Below the pieces are notes generated by a model. It worked only from the letters and a program-made list of their open reading frames with translations. It ran no database searches and was not told where the DNA came from. Positions 1 through 6,077 of a stretch of DNA of 7,198 nucleotides are shown here, piece by piece. Source of the DNA: an uncultured Prevotella sp. (GTDB taxonomy: Bacteria; Bacteroidota; Bacteroidia; Bacteroidales; Bacteroidaceae); contig CAJOHP010000122.1 of assembly GCA_905234355.1 (NCBI GenBank), forward strand, positions 1-7,198, in the 5' to 3' direction. A program made the translations under genes and the position numbers. How positions within the stretch are numbered: position 1 is the first letter of the stretch; each line of letters starts with the position of its first letter.

Positions 1-2
1 AG

Positions 3-1436
3 CCAGAATGTTCCATCCATCACCTCCACACCCTCTGGAGCACCTCCATGGTCGAATACAAATGGAACCGTTACCTCAACATGACCATGCTGGGATTCAA
101 ACTCATCTACGACAAGTGGGACATCTACCTCGACCTCATCCACCGTGCCAACGCCATCAACGACTGGGGCAACACCTTTGCCGTGGTGGCCCTCATGGGG
201 CAGGTGGCCGGAGCCGACAAGCATGTCAGCGTCGACGACTTCATCGTGCACCGTGTGGGCGATGTCTATGGCCTCACCGGCGAGCAGCGCCTCGCGCTCA
301 CCGGGCTCATCACACACCTTGACACCGAGAAGCAGCAGACGGGCGTGGCTGCCTACAGCGTGCTGTCGCTGCTCAAGCGGGCATCGGCGCTGACGGGCAT
401 CAGCCTGCTCGACGCCTCGTGCCCCATCGCCACACAGCTGCGCCAGCGCATCTTCTGGTGGATATATCAGGACGAGCAGTATGTGGCCGACGACGACATA
501 CTCGACATACTCGACGGCAAGGCCGCCATCGTCGACGTGGTCGCCTCGTGGGACCCCAACGAGATGGTAGGCCCCGCAGGCGTGGGCGAAGAGCACTATC
601 TGGGCCCCACACAGACCGTCAGCTACCGCATACTCTTTGAAAACAAGGCCGAGGCCGGCGACGCCGCCTACCGCGTGCGCATCAGCGACGAGCTCGACGA
701 GCAGGTCTTCGACGTTTCTACCGTCCGATTTGGTGAGACCAGCCACGACGGCACAGGCTACAACTGGAAGATGAAGCGCGAGGGCAACAAGCTGTCGTGG
801 GACATCGAGGGCATAGAGCTGCCGCCCAATGTCAATGCACCGGAAGGCGAGGGCTTCGTGACCTTCTCTGTCGGCCTGAAGCCCGGACTGGCCGATGGCA
901 CACAGCTCAGGAACAAGGCCACCATCATCTTCGACAAGAACTTCCCCATCGAGACCAACGAGTATGTCAACACGCTCGACCTCACACCGCCCGTCACCAC
1001 GATGGCCGACGTCGTCTATACCGATGAGCCGTCGGTGGCTACGGTCGTCTGCCAGTCGGCCGATGCTGCCGCAGGCGTGAGCAGCTACCTGCTCTTTGCC
1101 TCGAAGGACGGAGCCGACTACGACTACGTGGGCCAGTACTACACCACGAGCATCAGCTGCCCGGTTGCCCCCGATGCCAACTACAGCTTCTACGTGCTGG
1201 CCGTCGATGCCGTGGGCAACGCCGAGCGCATCATGCCACAGCCGGCCACCGTCTATACCTCCGGCATCATCGACGTCGGCCAGGCTCTGCTCAATGCCCC
1301 AGGCACGAAGGTCTACACCACCGACGGACGCTACGTGGGCAGCTCGCTCCAGGCTCTGCCTAAGGGCGTCTACATCGTCTGTCCTCCCGACGGACTGCCG
1401 GCAGACGCCCGCCACAAGAAGATTGTGGTGCGCTGA
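3..1436 (+). CDS. Large secreted protein, 3' part only (DUF7619-like domain, T9SS-type C-terminus)
   Basis: The frame is open from the window edge to TGA at 1434-1436, with no stop upstream of the ATG at 48. That ATG is therefore probably internal and the gene begins outside the window. The 477 visible codons start with a mostly helical stretch (to about 540) that I do not recognise. A DUF7619-like conserved region follows (about 540-985), recognisable by DPNE, PAGVG, an FEN segment, LPPN, EGEGFVTF and NKATIIFD. Next is an Ig/fibronectin-like beta module starting at TPPVTT (about 985-1255). The tail (about 1300-1433) reads VYTTDGRYVG, then LPKGVYIV, and ends KKIVVR. This resembles the last strands of the type IX secretion sorting domain of Bacteroidota, whose proteins are exported across the outer membrane and often anchored at the surface. 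Export and surface location are inferred from that tail. The N-terminal signal peptide and overall function cannot be seen. Confidence 0.85.
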   Translation, partial: PECSIHHLHTLWSTSMVEYKWNRYLNMTMLGFKLIYDKWDIYLDLIHRANAINDWGNTFAVVALMGQVAGADKHVSVDDFIVHRVGDVYGLTGEQRLALTGLITHLDTEKQQTGVAAYSVLSLLKRASALTGISLLDASCPIATQLRQRIFWWIYQDEQYVADDDILDILDGKAAIVDVVASWDPNEMVGPAGVGEEHYLGPTQTVSYRILFENKAEAGDAAYRVRISDELDEQVFDVSTVRFGETSHDGTGYNWKMKREGNKLSWDIEGIELPPNVNAPEGEGFVTFSVGLKPGLADGTQLRNKATIIFDKNFPIETNEYVNTLDLTPPVTTMADVVYTDEPSVATVVCQSADAAAGVSSYLLFASKDGADYDYVGQYYTTSISCPVAPDANYSFYVLAVDAVGNAERIMPQPATVYTSGIIDVGQALLNAPGTKVYTTDGRYVGSSLQALPKGVYIVCPPDGLPADARHKKIVVR

Positions 1437-1447
1437 GACTAAGCCAG

Positions 1448-1492
1448 ACGGCGCGTTTCCTCGGTGGAAACGCGCCGTTGCTGTGTCTTTTT
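1448..1492 (+). terminator. Hairpin terminator after the secreted-protein gene
   Basis: A perfect 13-base-pair stem (1448-1460 with 1466-1478, arm ACGGCGCGTTTCC) closes a 5-base loop TCGGT, 11 bases after the stop codon. The T-run (1488-1492) lies about 10 bases beyond the stem, further than in a textbook intrinsic terminator, so efficiency is uncertain. The position between a stop codon and a new promoter supports the terminator reading. Confidence 0.72.
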
Positions 1493-1503
1493 GTGCCCGT
1501 TTG

Positions 1504-1535
1504 TTTGCTCGTTTGAATTTTTATTGCTAACTTTG
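1504..1535 (+). promoter_or_regulatory. Bacteroidota-type promoter of the lipoprotein gene
   Basis: TTTG at 1504-1507 and TAACTTTG at 1528-1535 are separated by 20 bases. They match the Bacteroidota -33 (TTTG) and -7 (TAnnTTTG) elements read by the unusual primary sigma factor of this phylum. Transcription would start around 1540, leaving a leader of about 30 bases before the ATG at 1570. As is usual in this phylum, the A-rich leader (CCAACAAAAACC) has no clear Shine-Dalgarno sequence. Confidence 0.8.
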
Positions 1536-1569
1536 CACAGGATATAGTAACCAACAAAAACCACAGCTT

Positions 1570-2655
1570 ATGAAAACCTTCAGACTAAAAGCCTGCATGA
1601 CAGCGCTCTTGGCATGCCTGCTCACACTCGGCGCATGCGGCGACGACAACGACACCACCAGCCAGTCTGGCCAGCCCGACAACAATCAAACCGTGCATGC
1701 ATACGACGCGCGCCTCGTAGGCACATGGACCAGCATCATCAGCGAGGGATGGGAATATAGCGATGACGGCGTCATGCTCGTGCACTGGAAAGACCTCTCG
1801 GCACTGAGCACCGAGCGCTGGGAGTACGACGGACAGGGCGTGGAGATAAGCCACAACACCTACACCGGCGACCCCGAGTGGGAGACCACCTACTTCGGTG
1901 CCGACGGAAAATATGTCGACATGAATGAAGACGGCGAGCGCCGCAACGGGACCTGGGAGGGCGACGGTGGCACCTTGACGCTCAACTACAGCGGGCGCAC
2001 AGCCTCCTACACCTACTCCTTCGACGGCAATACCCTCATCGTCGACGAGAAGGAGTATGAAGGACGGACGCTCGTCGAGCGTGAGGTCATCTACTACCAG
2101 CGCGGCACCTTCAACCACCAGACCAATGCCATCGATCCCAACGGCACCTACACCCCCACTGACGTCCCCGGCCCCAACGGCGGAGAGGACAATCCCACAC
2201 CTGCTCCCACACCTGTTCCCGAACCTGCCCCCAGCTTCCTCGGCACGCTGCCCAGCCTGTGGAAGAGCTATCTCATCACTGCCACCGACGGCACACAGAC
2301 ACAAACCTATCAGGTCGCTGGCCCCAACGACGATGAGTACATGGAACTGGAGTTCCGCACAGGAGGCCAGGCCATACTGTCGGCATGGACGGGTGTCGAC
2401 GACGATGACTCCGCACAGGGCGCCGTCACACGCGCACTCATGGCAAAGGCCGTGCGCCACGCTGCAAGACGGGCTTCGGGCACCTTCGAGAGCACCATGC
2501 TCAACTATCAGGTCAGCGGATACAATATCCGACTCTTCAACGCCAATGCCGAGCTGCCTCTCGTCTTCGACCCCAGCACGCAAAGCATCGTGATGAGCAT
2601 CGACGAAAGATACGGCAACGTCACCGTCAGCATAAACATCTGCTTCAGGCAATAA
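1570..2655 (+). CDS. Surface-type lipoprotein with lipocalin-like N-terminal domain
   Basis: The product has 361 residues. The N-terminus is a lipoprotein signal peptide: charged MKTFRLK, a hydrophobic core, then the lipobox LGAC with Cys23 as the lipidated residue. GDDND follows directly. Acidic residues just after the cysteine act as a surface-export signal in Bacteroidota lipoproteins, so I infer an outer-membrane protein facing outward. Residues about 46-190 begin with RLVGTW and continue as aromatic- and acid-rich beta strands, resembling lipocalin-like lipoproteins common in this order. A proline-rich linker (about 195-222, with PTPAPTPVPEPAP) joins a second, unrecognised domain (223-361) that begins PSLWKSYLI and may repeat the beta fold. 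No catalytic motif is visible. The gene has its own promoter, and the HerA-like gene follows after 18 bases with no terminator between, so they are probably co-transcribed. Ligand and role are unknown. Confidence 0.85.
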   Translation: MKTFRLKACMTALLACLLTLGACGDDNDTTSQSGQPDNNQTVHAYDARLVGTWTSIISEGWEYSDDGVMLVHWKDLSALSTERWEYDGQGVEISHNTYTGDPEWETTYFGADGKYVDMNEDGERRNGTWEGDGGTLTLNYSGRTASYTYSFDGNTLIVDEKEYEGRTLVEREVIYYQRGTFNHQTNAIDPNGTYTPTDVPGPNGGEDNPTPAPTPVPEPAPSFLGTLPSLWKSYLITATDGTQTQTYQVAGPNDDEYMELEFRTGGQAILSAWTGVDDDDSAQGAVTRALMAKAVRHAARRASGTFESTMLNYQVSGYNIRLFNANAELPLVFDPSTQSIVMSIDERYGNVTVSINICFRQ

Positions 2656-2673
2656 TCACACCTTATTATATAT

Positions 2674-4263
2674 ATGTACGACAAAGAACACGGACTCTAC
2701 ATAGCCCACTGTGCTGAGGGACCACTCAGCATCACCAGTAAGATGGCCAACCGCCACGGGCTCATAGCCGGTGCCACGGGCACGGGCAAGACCGTCACCC
2801 TGCAGGTCATGGCCGAGACCTTCAGCCAGGCCGGCGTGCCCTGCTTCATGGCCGACATGAAGGGCGACCTCAGTGGCATTTCACAGGCAGGCAAGACCAG
2901 CTCATTCATAGAGAAACGATGCAAGGAGTGGGGCATGACGCCTCCACCCTTCGAGGCCTGCCCCGTGCGCTTCTACGACGTCTTCGGCGAGCAGGGACAC
3001 CCCATGCGCGCCACCGTCTCGCAGATGGGGCCGCAGCTGCTCTCCCGGCTGCTACAGCTCAACGAGACGCAGGACGGCGTGCTCAACGTGGTCTTCCGCA
3101 TAGCCGACGAGCGCGGATGGCTGCTCGACGACATGAAGGACCTGCGCGCCGCACTCGACTTCGTGTCGAAGCACGCACGCGACTATGCCACCAAATACGG
3201 CAACGTGGCCGCTGCATCCGTGGGCGCCATACAGCGCGCACTGCTGCAGTTGGAGAACCAGGGGGCCGACAAGTTCTTCGGGCTGCCCGCCTTCAGCATA
3301 CAGGACCTGCTGGCCACCCAGGGCGGACGGGGCGTGATGAGCGTGCTCGCCGCCGACAAGCTGATGATGCAGCCTAAGCTCTACAGCACCTTCCTGCTTT
3401 GGCTGCTCAGCGAGCTCTACAGCACACTGCCCGAGGTGGGCGACCTGCCGCAGCCCAAGCTCGTGTTCTTCTTCGACGAGGCACACATGCTCTTCGAGGG
3501 CACCAGCAAGGCGCTGCTCGACAAGATAGAGCAGGTCATACGACTCATACGCTCCAAGGGCGTGGGCATCTACTTCATCACCCAGAGCCCCACCGACATA
3601 CCCGAGAACATCCTCGGACAGCTGGGCAACCGCGTGCAGCACGCCCTGCGCGCCTACACGCCGAAGGACCAGAAGGCGGTGAAGACCGCCGCCGACACGT
3701 TCCGCCCCAACCCTGCCTTCAAGACCGACGAGGCCATCACCCAGCTCGAGACGGGTGAGGCCCTCGTCTCACTGCTCGACGAGAAGGGCGCACCCACCAT
3801 GGTGCAGCGCGCCAAGGTGCTCTTCCCGCTGAGCCAGATAGGCGCCGTGAGCGAAGGACAGCGGCTCGACATCATCAAGCAGAGCGCCATCTACGGCAAG
3901 TACGACAAGACGCAGGACCGAGAGAGTGCCTTCGAGCAGCTCCTCAAGGAGGAGGAGCAGCAGCTCGCCGCCGCCGAGAAAGCACGCGCTGAGGAAGAGG
4001 AGGAGAAGGCTGCCGCCAAGGCCGAGAAGGAAGGAAAGGGCAAGCCGGGCATCATGTCGAAGGTGTGGAAGGCCGTGCTGACGGCCATCACCTCCACCGC
4101 GGCTGCCGTGCTCGGCACCTGGGTGAGCAACAAGGTGAGCGGCAAGGAGACCAAGTCGAGAACATCGGCCAGGCAGAAGGTGGTGAAGAGTGCCACCAGC
4201 GCTGCCACACGCACCATCACCCGCGAACTGACGCGCGACATACTGGGCAACCTGACTAAGTGA
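2674..4263 (+). CDS. HerA-like P-loop ATPase, DUF853 (YjgR) family
   Basis: The product has 529 residues, close to the roughly 500 of E. coli YjgR. The nucleotide site is intact: Walker A GATGTGKT at 33-40, and Walker B as hydrophobic residues followed by DEAH at 268-271. Family signatures also present are NRHGLIAGATG, MADMKGDLSG (about 59-68), FITQSPTDIPENILGQLGNRVQHALRA from 301, and the closing DILGNL. The family is related to the HerA/FtsK class of hexameric DNA-translocating ATPases, but its cellular job is not established, so DNA translocation here is inference. After the ATPase core comes a Glu/Lys/Ala-rich probable coiled coil (about 417-452), a hydrophobic helix (about 462-483) and a basic tail. 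The start at 2674 puts the usual short lead before the P-loop. It lies in an AT-rich stretch (TTATTATATATATG) 18 bases after the lipoprotein stop, so it probably shares that transcript. No NurA-like nuclease gene is adjacent. The stop codon lies in a 12-base repeat bounding a probable insertion. Confidence 0.92.
   Translation: MYDKEHGLYIAHCAEGPLSITSKMANRHGLIAGATGTGKTVTLQVMAETFSQAGVPCFMADMKGDLSGISQAGKTSSFIEKRCKEWGMTPPPFEACPVRFYDVFGEQGHPMRATVSQMGPQLLSRLLQLNETQDGVLNVVFRIADERGWLLDDMKDLRAALDFVSKHARDYATKYGNVAAASVGAIQRALLQLENQGADKFFGLPAFSIQDLLATQGGRGVMSVLAADKLMMQPKLYSTFLLWLLSELYSTLPEVGDLPQPKLVFFFDEAHMLFEGTSKALLDKIEQVIRLIRSKGVGIYFITQSPTDIPENILGQLGNRVQHALRAYTPKDQKAVKTAADTFRPNPAFKTDEAITQLETGEALVSLLDEKGAPTMVQRAKVLFPLSQIGAVSEGQRLDIIKQSAIYGKYDKTQDRESAFEQLLKEEEQQLAAAEKARAEEEEEKAAAKAEKEGKGKPGIMSKVWKAVLTAITSTAAAVLGTWVSNKVSGKETKSRTSARQKVVKSATSAATRTITRELTRDILGNLTK
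4252..4263 (+). repeat. Direct repeat, left copy (CTGACTAAGTGA)
   Basis: This 12-base sequence spans the last codons and stop of the HerA-like gene and recurs identically at 4489-4500. The two copies flank the inverted-repeat region exactly, as expected of a target-site duplication or a site-specific integration core. Confidence 0.8.
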
Positions 4264-4300
4264 ACTTTCCCACCCCCATAAAGGAAGTAAAGTCTTTGTC

Positions 4301-4468
4301 TATCAAGAATTAGCGAATTAGAGAATTTACCCATGAAAAGAATTGATAAGAATGGTCTGTCGCATGCGACAGGAAGCTTACGAAATGAAACCGCCCCATG
4401 GTTTCTTCTCTAATTCCTTCTCAAATTCTTAGTAAGAATAAAATTCTCTAATTCTCTAATTCTTGATA
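4301..4468. repeat. Long inverted repeat built from GAATTAG octamers
   Basis: The arm at 4301-4328 is complementary to 4441-4468 over 28 bases with one mismatch. Each arm is itself a short tandem of an eight-base unit, GAATTAGN (about 2.5 copies). A further copy, in the orientation of the right arm, lies at 4406-4417 (GGAATTAGAGAA read on the minus strand). A small inverted repeat ATTCTTA-g-TAAGAAT (4425-4439) sits just inside the right arm. As RNA or cruciform DNA it would form a long AT-rich stem with a branched interior. Confidence 0.88.
4357..4372. repeat. 16-base perfect palindrome inside the inverted repeat
   Basis: CTGTCGCATGCGACAG is an exact palindrome, GC-richer than its surroundings, lying in the interior of the 28-base inverted repeat. 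It could be a dimer-binding site, a stem tip of the folded element, or a recombination site. The sequence alone does not decide. Confidence 0.65.
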
Positions 4469-4488
4469 AATAAGATGGGAAACTTTAA

Positions 4489-4500
4489 CTGACTAAGTGA
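4489..4500 (+). repeat. Direct repeat, right copy (CTGACTAAGTGA)
   Basis: It is identical to 4252-4263. The bases after it (GGAGAGCC) would be the original downstream neighbour of the HerA-like stop codon if the intervening segment is an insertion. Confidence 0.8.
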
Positions 4501-4528
4501 GGAGAGCCCCTTGGCCTGCTTTGCCATC

Positions 4529-4599
4529 CATTGGTTACGGGACAGGCCTCCGGCTACCCCCTAAACGACCCCCGTTTAGGGGGTAAATCGTGACCAATG
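4529..4599 (+). other. Nested hairpin, candidate structured RNA element
   Basis: An outer stem pairs CATTGGTTACG (4529-4539) with CGTGACCAATG (4589-4599), 11 pairs including one G-U if read as + strand RNA. It encloses a perfect 13-pair stem, TACCCCCTAAACG (4555-4567) with CGTTTAGGGGGTA (4573-4585), around a 5-base loop. The wobble pair favours RNA on the + strand. No T-run follows, so it is not a standard intrinsic terminator. I do not recognise tmRNA, RNase P, SRP or tRNA signatures. It could be a small RNA, a factor-dependent 3' end for the HerA-like transcript, or an intergenic palindromic repeat. Confidence 0.45.
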
Positions 4600-4687
4600 C
4601 AGCACTCGCCCAGAGTCTACCTTGGATGTTGTCCCTACAGGTGGTGGCACAGACACGTAGAATGACTGCGTTCGGAAAAACTTTTTG

Positions 4688-4718
4688 TTAAGGTGGAAAT
4701 TAATAGAACCCACCTTAA
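4688..4718. repeat. Short inverted repeat upstream of the ftsX promoter
   Basis: TTAAGGTGG (4688-4696) and CCACCTTAA (4710-4718) pair perfectly around a 13-base AT-rich centre. It follows AAAAACTTTTT and lies about 65 bases before the ftsX -33 element. It could be an operator or the 3' hairpin of an upstream RNA. The sequence between it and 4782 shows nothing else I can name. Confidence 0.4.
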
Positions 4719-4782
4719 GCTAGATGGGTGCGACAAATGGAATAACCTATGACTGAAAGATAAGTAAATATGTTTAAAAAGT

Positions 4783-4813
4783 TTTGCCGTTTGGCAGAAA
4801 AGTAGTACTTTTG
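4783..4813 (+). promoter_or_regulatory. Bacteroidota-type promoter of the ftsX operon
   Basis: TTTG at 4783-4786 and TACTTTTG at 4806-4813 are 19 bases apart, matching TTTG-N19/20-TAnnTTTG. Transcription would begin near 4819, about 29 bases before the ftsX start codon. The -7 element ends 34 bases before the ATG, the same spacing as at the lipoprotein gene. No promoter is seen further inside the operon. Confidence 0.78.
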
Positions 4814-4821
4814 CAAGGTAT

Positions 4822-4837
4822 TTTGCGCAAATGCGCA
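4822..4837. promoter_or_regulatory. Palindrome near the ftsX transcription start
   Basis: TTTGCGCAAA (4822-4831) is an exact 10-base palindrome. A second TGCGCA follows at 4832-4837, so TGCGCA occurs twice, two bases apart. It lies at or just after the predicted transcription start and 10 bases before the ATG. A repressor site or a small leader hairpin affecting ftsX translation are both possible. No regulator can be assigned. Confidence 0.35.
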
Positions 4838-4847
4838 CTTTTAGCTA

Positions 4848-5729
4848 ATGGGAAAGAAACAAAAGGAGGCCACTCGCCGCTCTGGCATGCAAGTGGTGAC
4901 ACTGTGCATAAGCACCACCCTCGTGCTGGTGCTCTTGGGACTGGTCGTGCTGTCGGTACTGACAGCACAGAAATTGTCGGACTACATGCGCGAGAACCTC
5001 ACACTGACGGTGGTGCTCAGCGACAGCGTGTCGGCCCGTGAGGGCGAGCTGCTGTGTGAGCAGCTGCGCGGCAAGCACTATGCCAAGCGGGTGACCTACA
5101 TCAGCAAGGAGCAGGCCCTGCGCGAGCAGACCATTGCCATGGGCAGCGACCCATCGGAGTTTCTGGGCACCAATCCCTTTGTGGCCACTATAGAGATGCA
5201 GGTGCTCGCTCCATACGCCAACAGCGACTCGCTGCGCGCCATAGCCAAGGTGCTCAAGCGCAACAGGCAGCAGGTGGGTGAGGTGGCCTATCAGGAGGAC
5301 CTCACCGACCGCGTGAACCGCAACCTGCAAGAGGTGTCGCTCGTGATGCTCTCCCTGGCTGTGCTGCTGCTCATCATCTGCTATGCTCTGGTGAGCAACT
5401 CCGTCAGACTGAGCGTCTACTCACGCCGCTTTGCCATACACACGATGAAGCTCGTGGGAGCATCGTGGGCCTTCATCAGAAAGCCGTTCATCAGAAGGGC
5501 ACTCACCATAGGCTTCGTCTCCTCCCTGCTTGCCATAGGCGTGCTCGGAGCCGTGGCCTACGCCGTCTACTACTATCAGCCGGGCGTAGACCAAGTGGTG
5601 ACGTGGCGCGAGCTGGCCATCACCGCTGTGGCCGTGCTCCTGGCAGGCTTTGCCATCATGCTGCTCTGCACGCTGCTCTCGGTGAACAAGTTCCTCAGAA
5701 TGACGGCAGGCGAGCTCTATAAGATATGA
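4848..5729 (+). CDS. ftsX: Cell division protein FtsX
   Basis: FtsX is the membrane partner of the ATPase FtsE. The ABC-transporter-like FtsEX complex at the division site couples ATP hydrolysis to activation of cell-wall hydrolases. The 293-residue product has the family layout: a basic cytoplasmic N-terminus, TM1 (about 18-40), an extracytoplasmic domain (about 41-158), TM2 (about 163-183), a cytoplasmic loop, TM3 (about 219-242) and TM4 (about 255-278). The loop NSVRLSVYSRRFAIHTMKLVG followed by FIRKPF (about 184-214) is the most recognisable signature and corresponds to the region contacting FtsE. ftsE is not next to it, so the ATPase must be encoded elsewhere, as is common in Bacteroidota. 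ATG at 4848 is the first usable start after the promoter, with no clear Shine-Dalgarno. It heads the operon with DUF3098, uppP and truB. Confidence 0.95.
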   Translation: MGKKQKEATRRSGMQVVTLCISTTLVLVLLGLVVLSVLTAQKLSDYMRENLTLTVVLSDSVSAREGELLCEQLRGKHYAKRVTYISKEQALREQTIAMGSDPSEFLGTNPFVATIEMQVLAPYANSDSLRAIAKVLKRNRQQVGEVAYQEDLTDRVNRNLQEVSLVMLSLAVLLLIICYALVSNSVRLSVYSRRFAIHTMKLVGASWAFIRKPFIRRALTIGFVSSLLAIGVLGAVAYAVYYYQPGVDQVVTWRELAITAVAVLLAGFAIMLLCTLLSVNKFLRMTAGELYKI

Positions 5730-5801
5730 ACCTGTGCAGACCCTCGCCATACGGGGACAGACGCGTAGGAAACGAAACATCAATAAAAACAATAAGACAG
5801 A

Positions 5802-6077
5802 ATGGACAAGAGAGATTTTGCATTCGGACGTACAAACTTCATCCTCCTGGCTGCAAGCATGCTGGTGGTCATCATCGGCTTTGTGCTCATGGGGGGCGAC
5901 GCCTCTACCGAGGAGGCTTTCAACCCCGACATCTTCAGCGCACGCCGCACCAAGGTGGCACCCATCGTGTGTCTGGTGGGCTTCGTGGCGATGATCTACG
6001 CCGTGATACACAAGCCGAAGGATGAGCCATGCACTGAGCAGCAACCCGTAGTGAGCGAGGAGGCCGAGAGCGTATGA
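5802..6077 (+). CDS. DUF3098 family small membrane protein
   Basis: This 91-residue protein has two predicted membrane helices, about 12-31 and 52-69. Between them is a short, probably extracytoplasmic loop containing the family block FNPDIFSARR (about 40-49) and then KVAPIVCLVGF. The N-terminal FAFGRTNFILL is also typical of DUF3098, a Bacteroidota family of unknown function. The last 20 or so residues are hydrophilic and acidic. It starts 72 bases after the ftsX stop with no promoter visible in the gap, and its stop overlaps the uppP start in ATGA (6074-6077), implying translational coupling. A role linked to FtsX or to lipid-carrier recycling is suggested by position only. Confidence 0.9.
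   Translation: MDKRDFAFGRTNFILLAASMLVVIIGFVLMGGDASTEEAFNPDIFSARRTKVAPIVCLVGFVAMIYAVIHKPKDEPCTEQQPVVSEEAESV

Larger units (their letters stand above)
4264..4488. mobile_element. Candidate small non-autonomous insertion (MITE-like), 225 bases
   Basis: This stretch has no convincing gene and is bounded on both sides by the 12-base direct repeat CTGACTAAGTGA. Its edges carry short imperfect inverted ends: AACTTTCCCA at 4263-4272 against the complement of TGGGAAACTT at 4476-4485, one mismatch. Inside is a 28-base inverted repeat (4301-4328 / 4441-4468). It is visibly AT-richer than the genes. Small size, inverted repeats, flanking duplication and lack of a transposase fit a MITE-type element moved in trans. 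Because the duplication carries the stop codon of the upstream gene, the insertion would have left that protein intact. No family can be named from sequence alone. A folded 3' untranslated region or a REP-like palindrome are alternatives. Confidence 0.55.

Noticed and set aside
48..1436. ATG at 48 as the true start of the first gene
   Set aside because: The same frame stays open to the window edge, no promoter is visible, and no signal peptide follows the ATG although the C-terminus indicates a secreted protein.
1585..2652. 355-codon open frame on the minus strand, almost the full length of the lipoprotein gene
   Set aside because: It mirrors the codon bias of the lipoprotein gene in register. 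The + strand product has a lipobox, promoter and domain layout, while the minus product shows no recognisable motif and is a Gly/Ala/Val-rich composition artefact.
3891..4334. 147-codon minus-strand frame reaching into the intergenic repeat
   Set aside because: Most of it is the reverse complement of the Glu/Ala/Lys-rich coil of the ATPase, giving a Ser/Ala/Leu-rich product. No promoter of the CAAAnnTA reverse form was seen near its start.
4333..4413. 26-codon frame (starting MKRIDKNGLS) inside the candidate insertion
   Set aside because: It is short, has no promoter or ribosome signal, and overlaps the palindrome and repeats. Chance is the simplest reading, though other copies of the element could be compared.
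4555..4585. 13-pair hairpin as an intrinsic terminator for the HerA-like transcript
   Set aside because: No T-run follows the stem (next bases AATCGTGACC), and it is nested in a second stem, so a structured element fits better.
4501..4680. tmRNA, RNase P RNA, SRP RNA or tRNA gene
   Set aside because: I saw none of the conserved signature sequences of these RNAs, and no CCA-type 3' end or T-loop.
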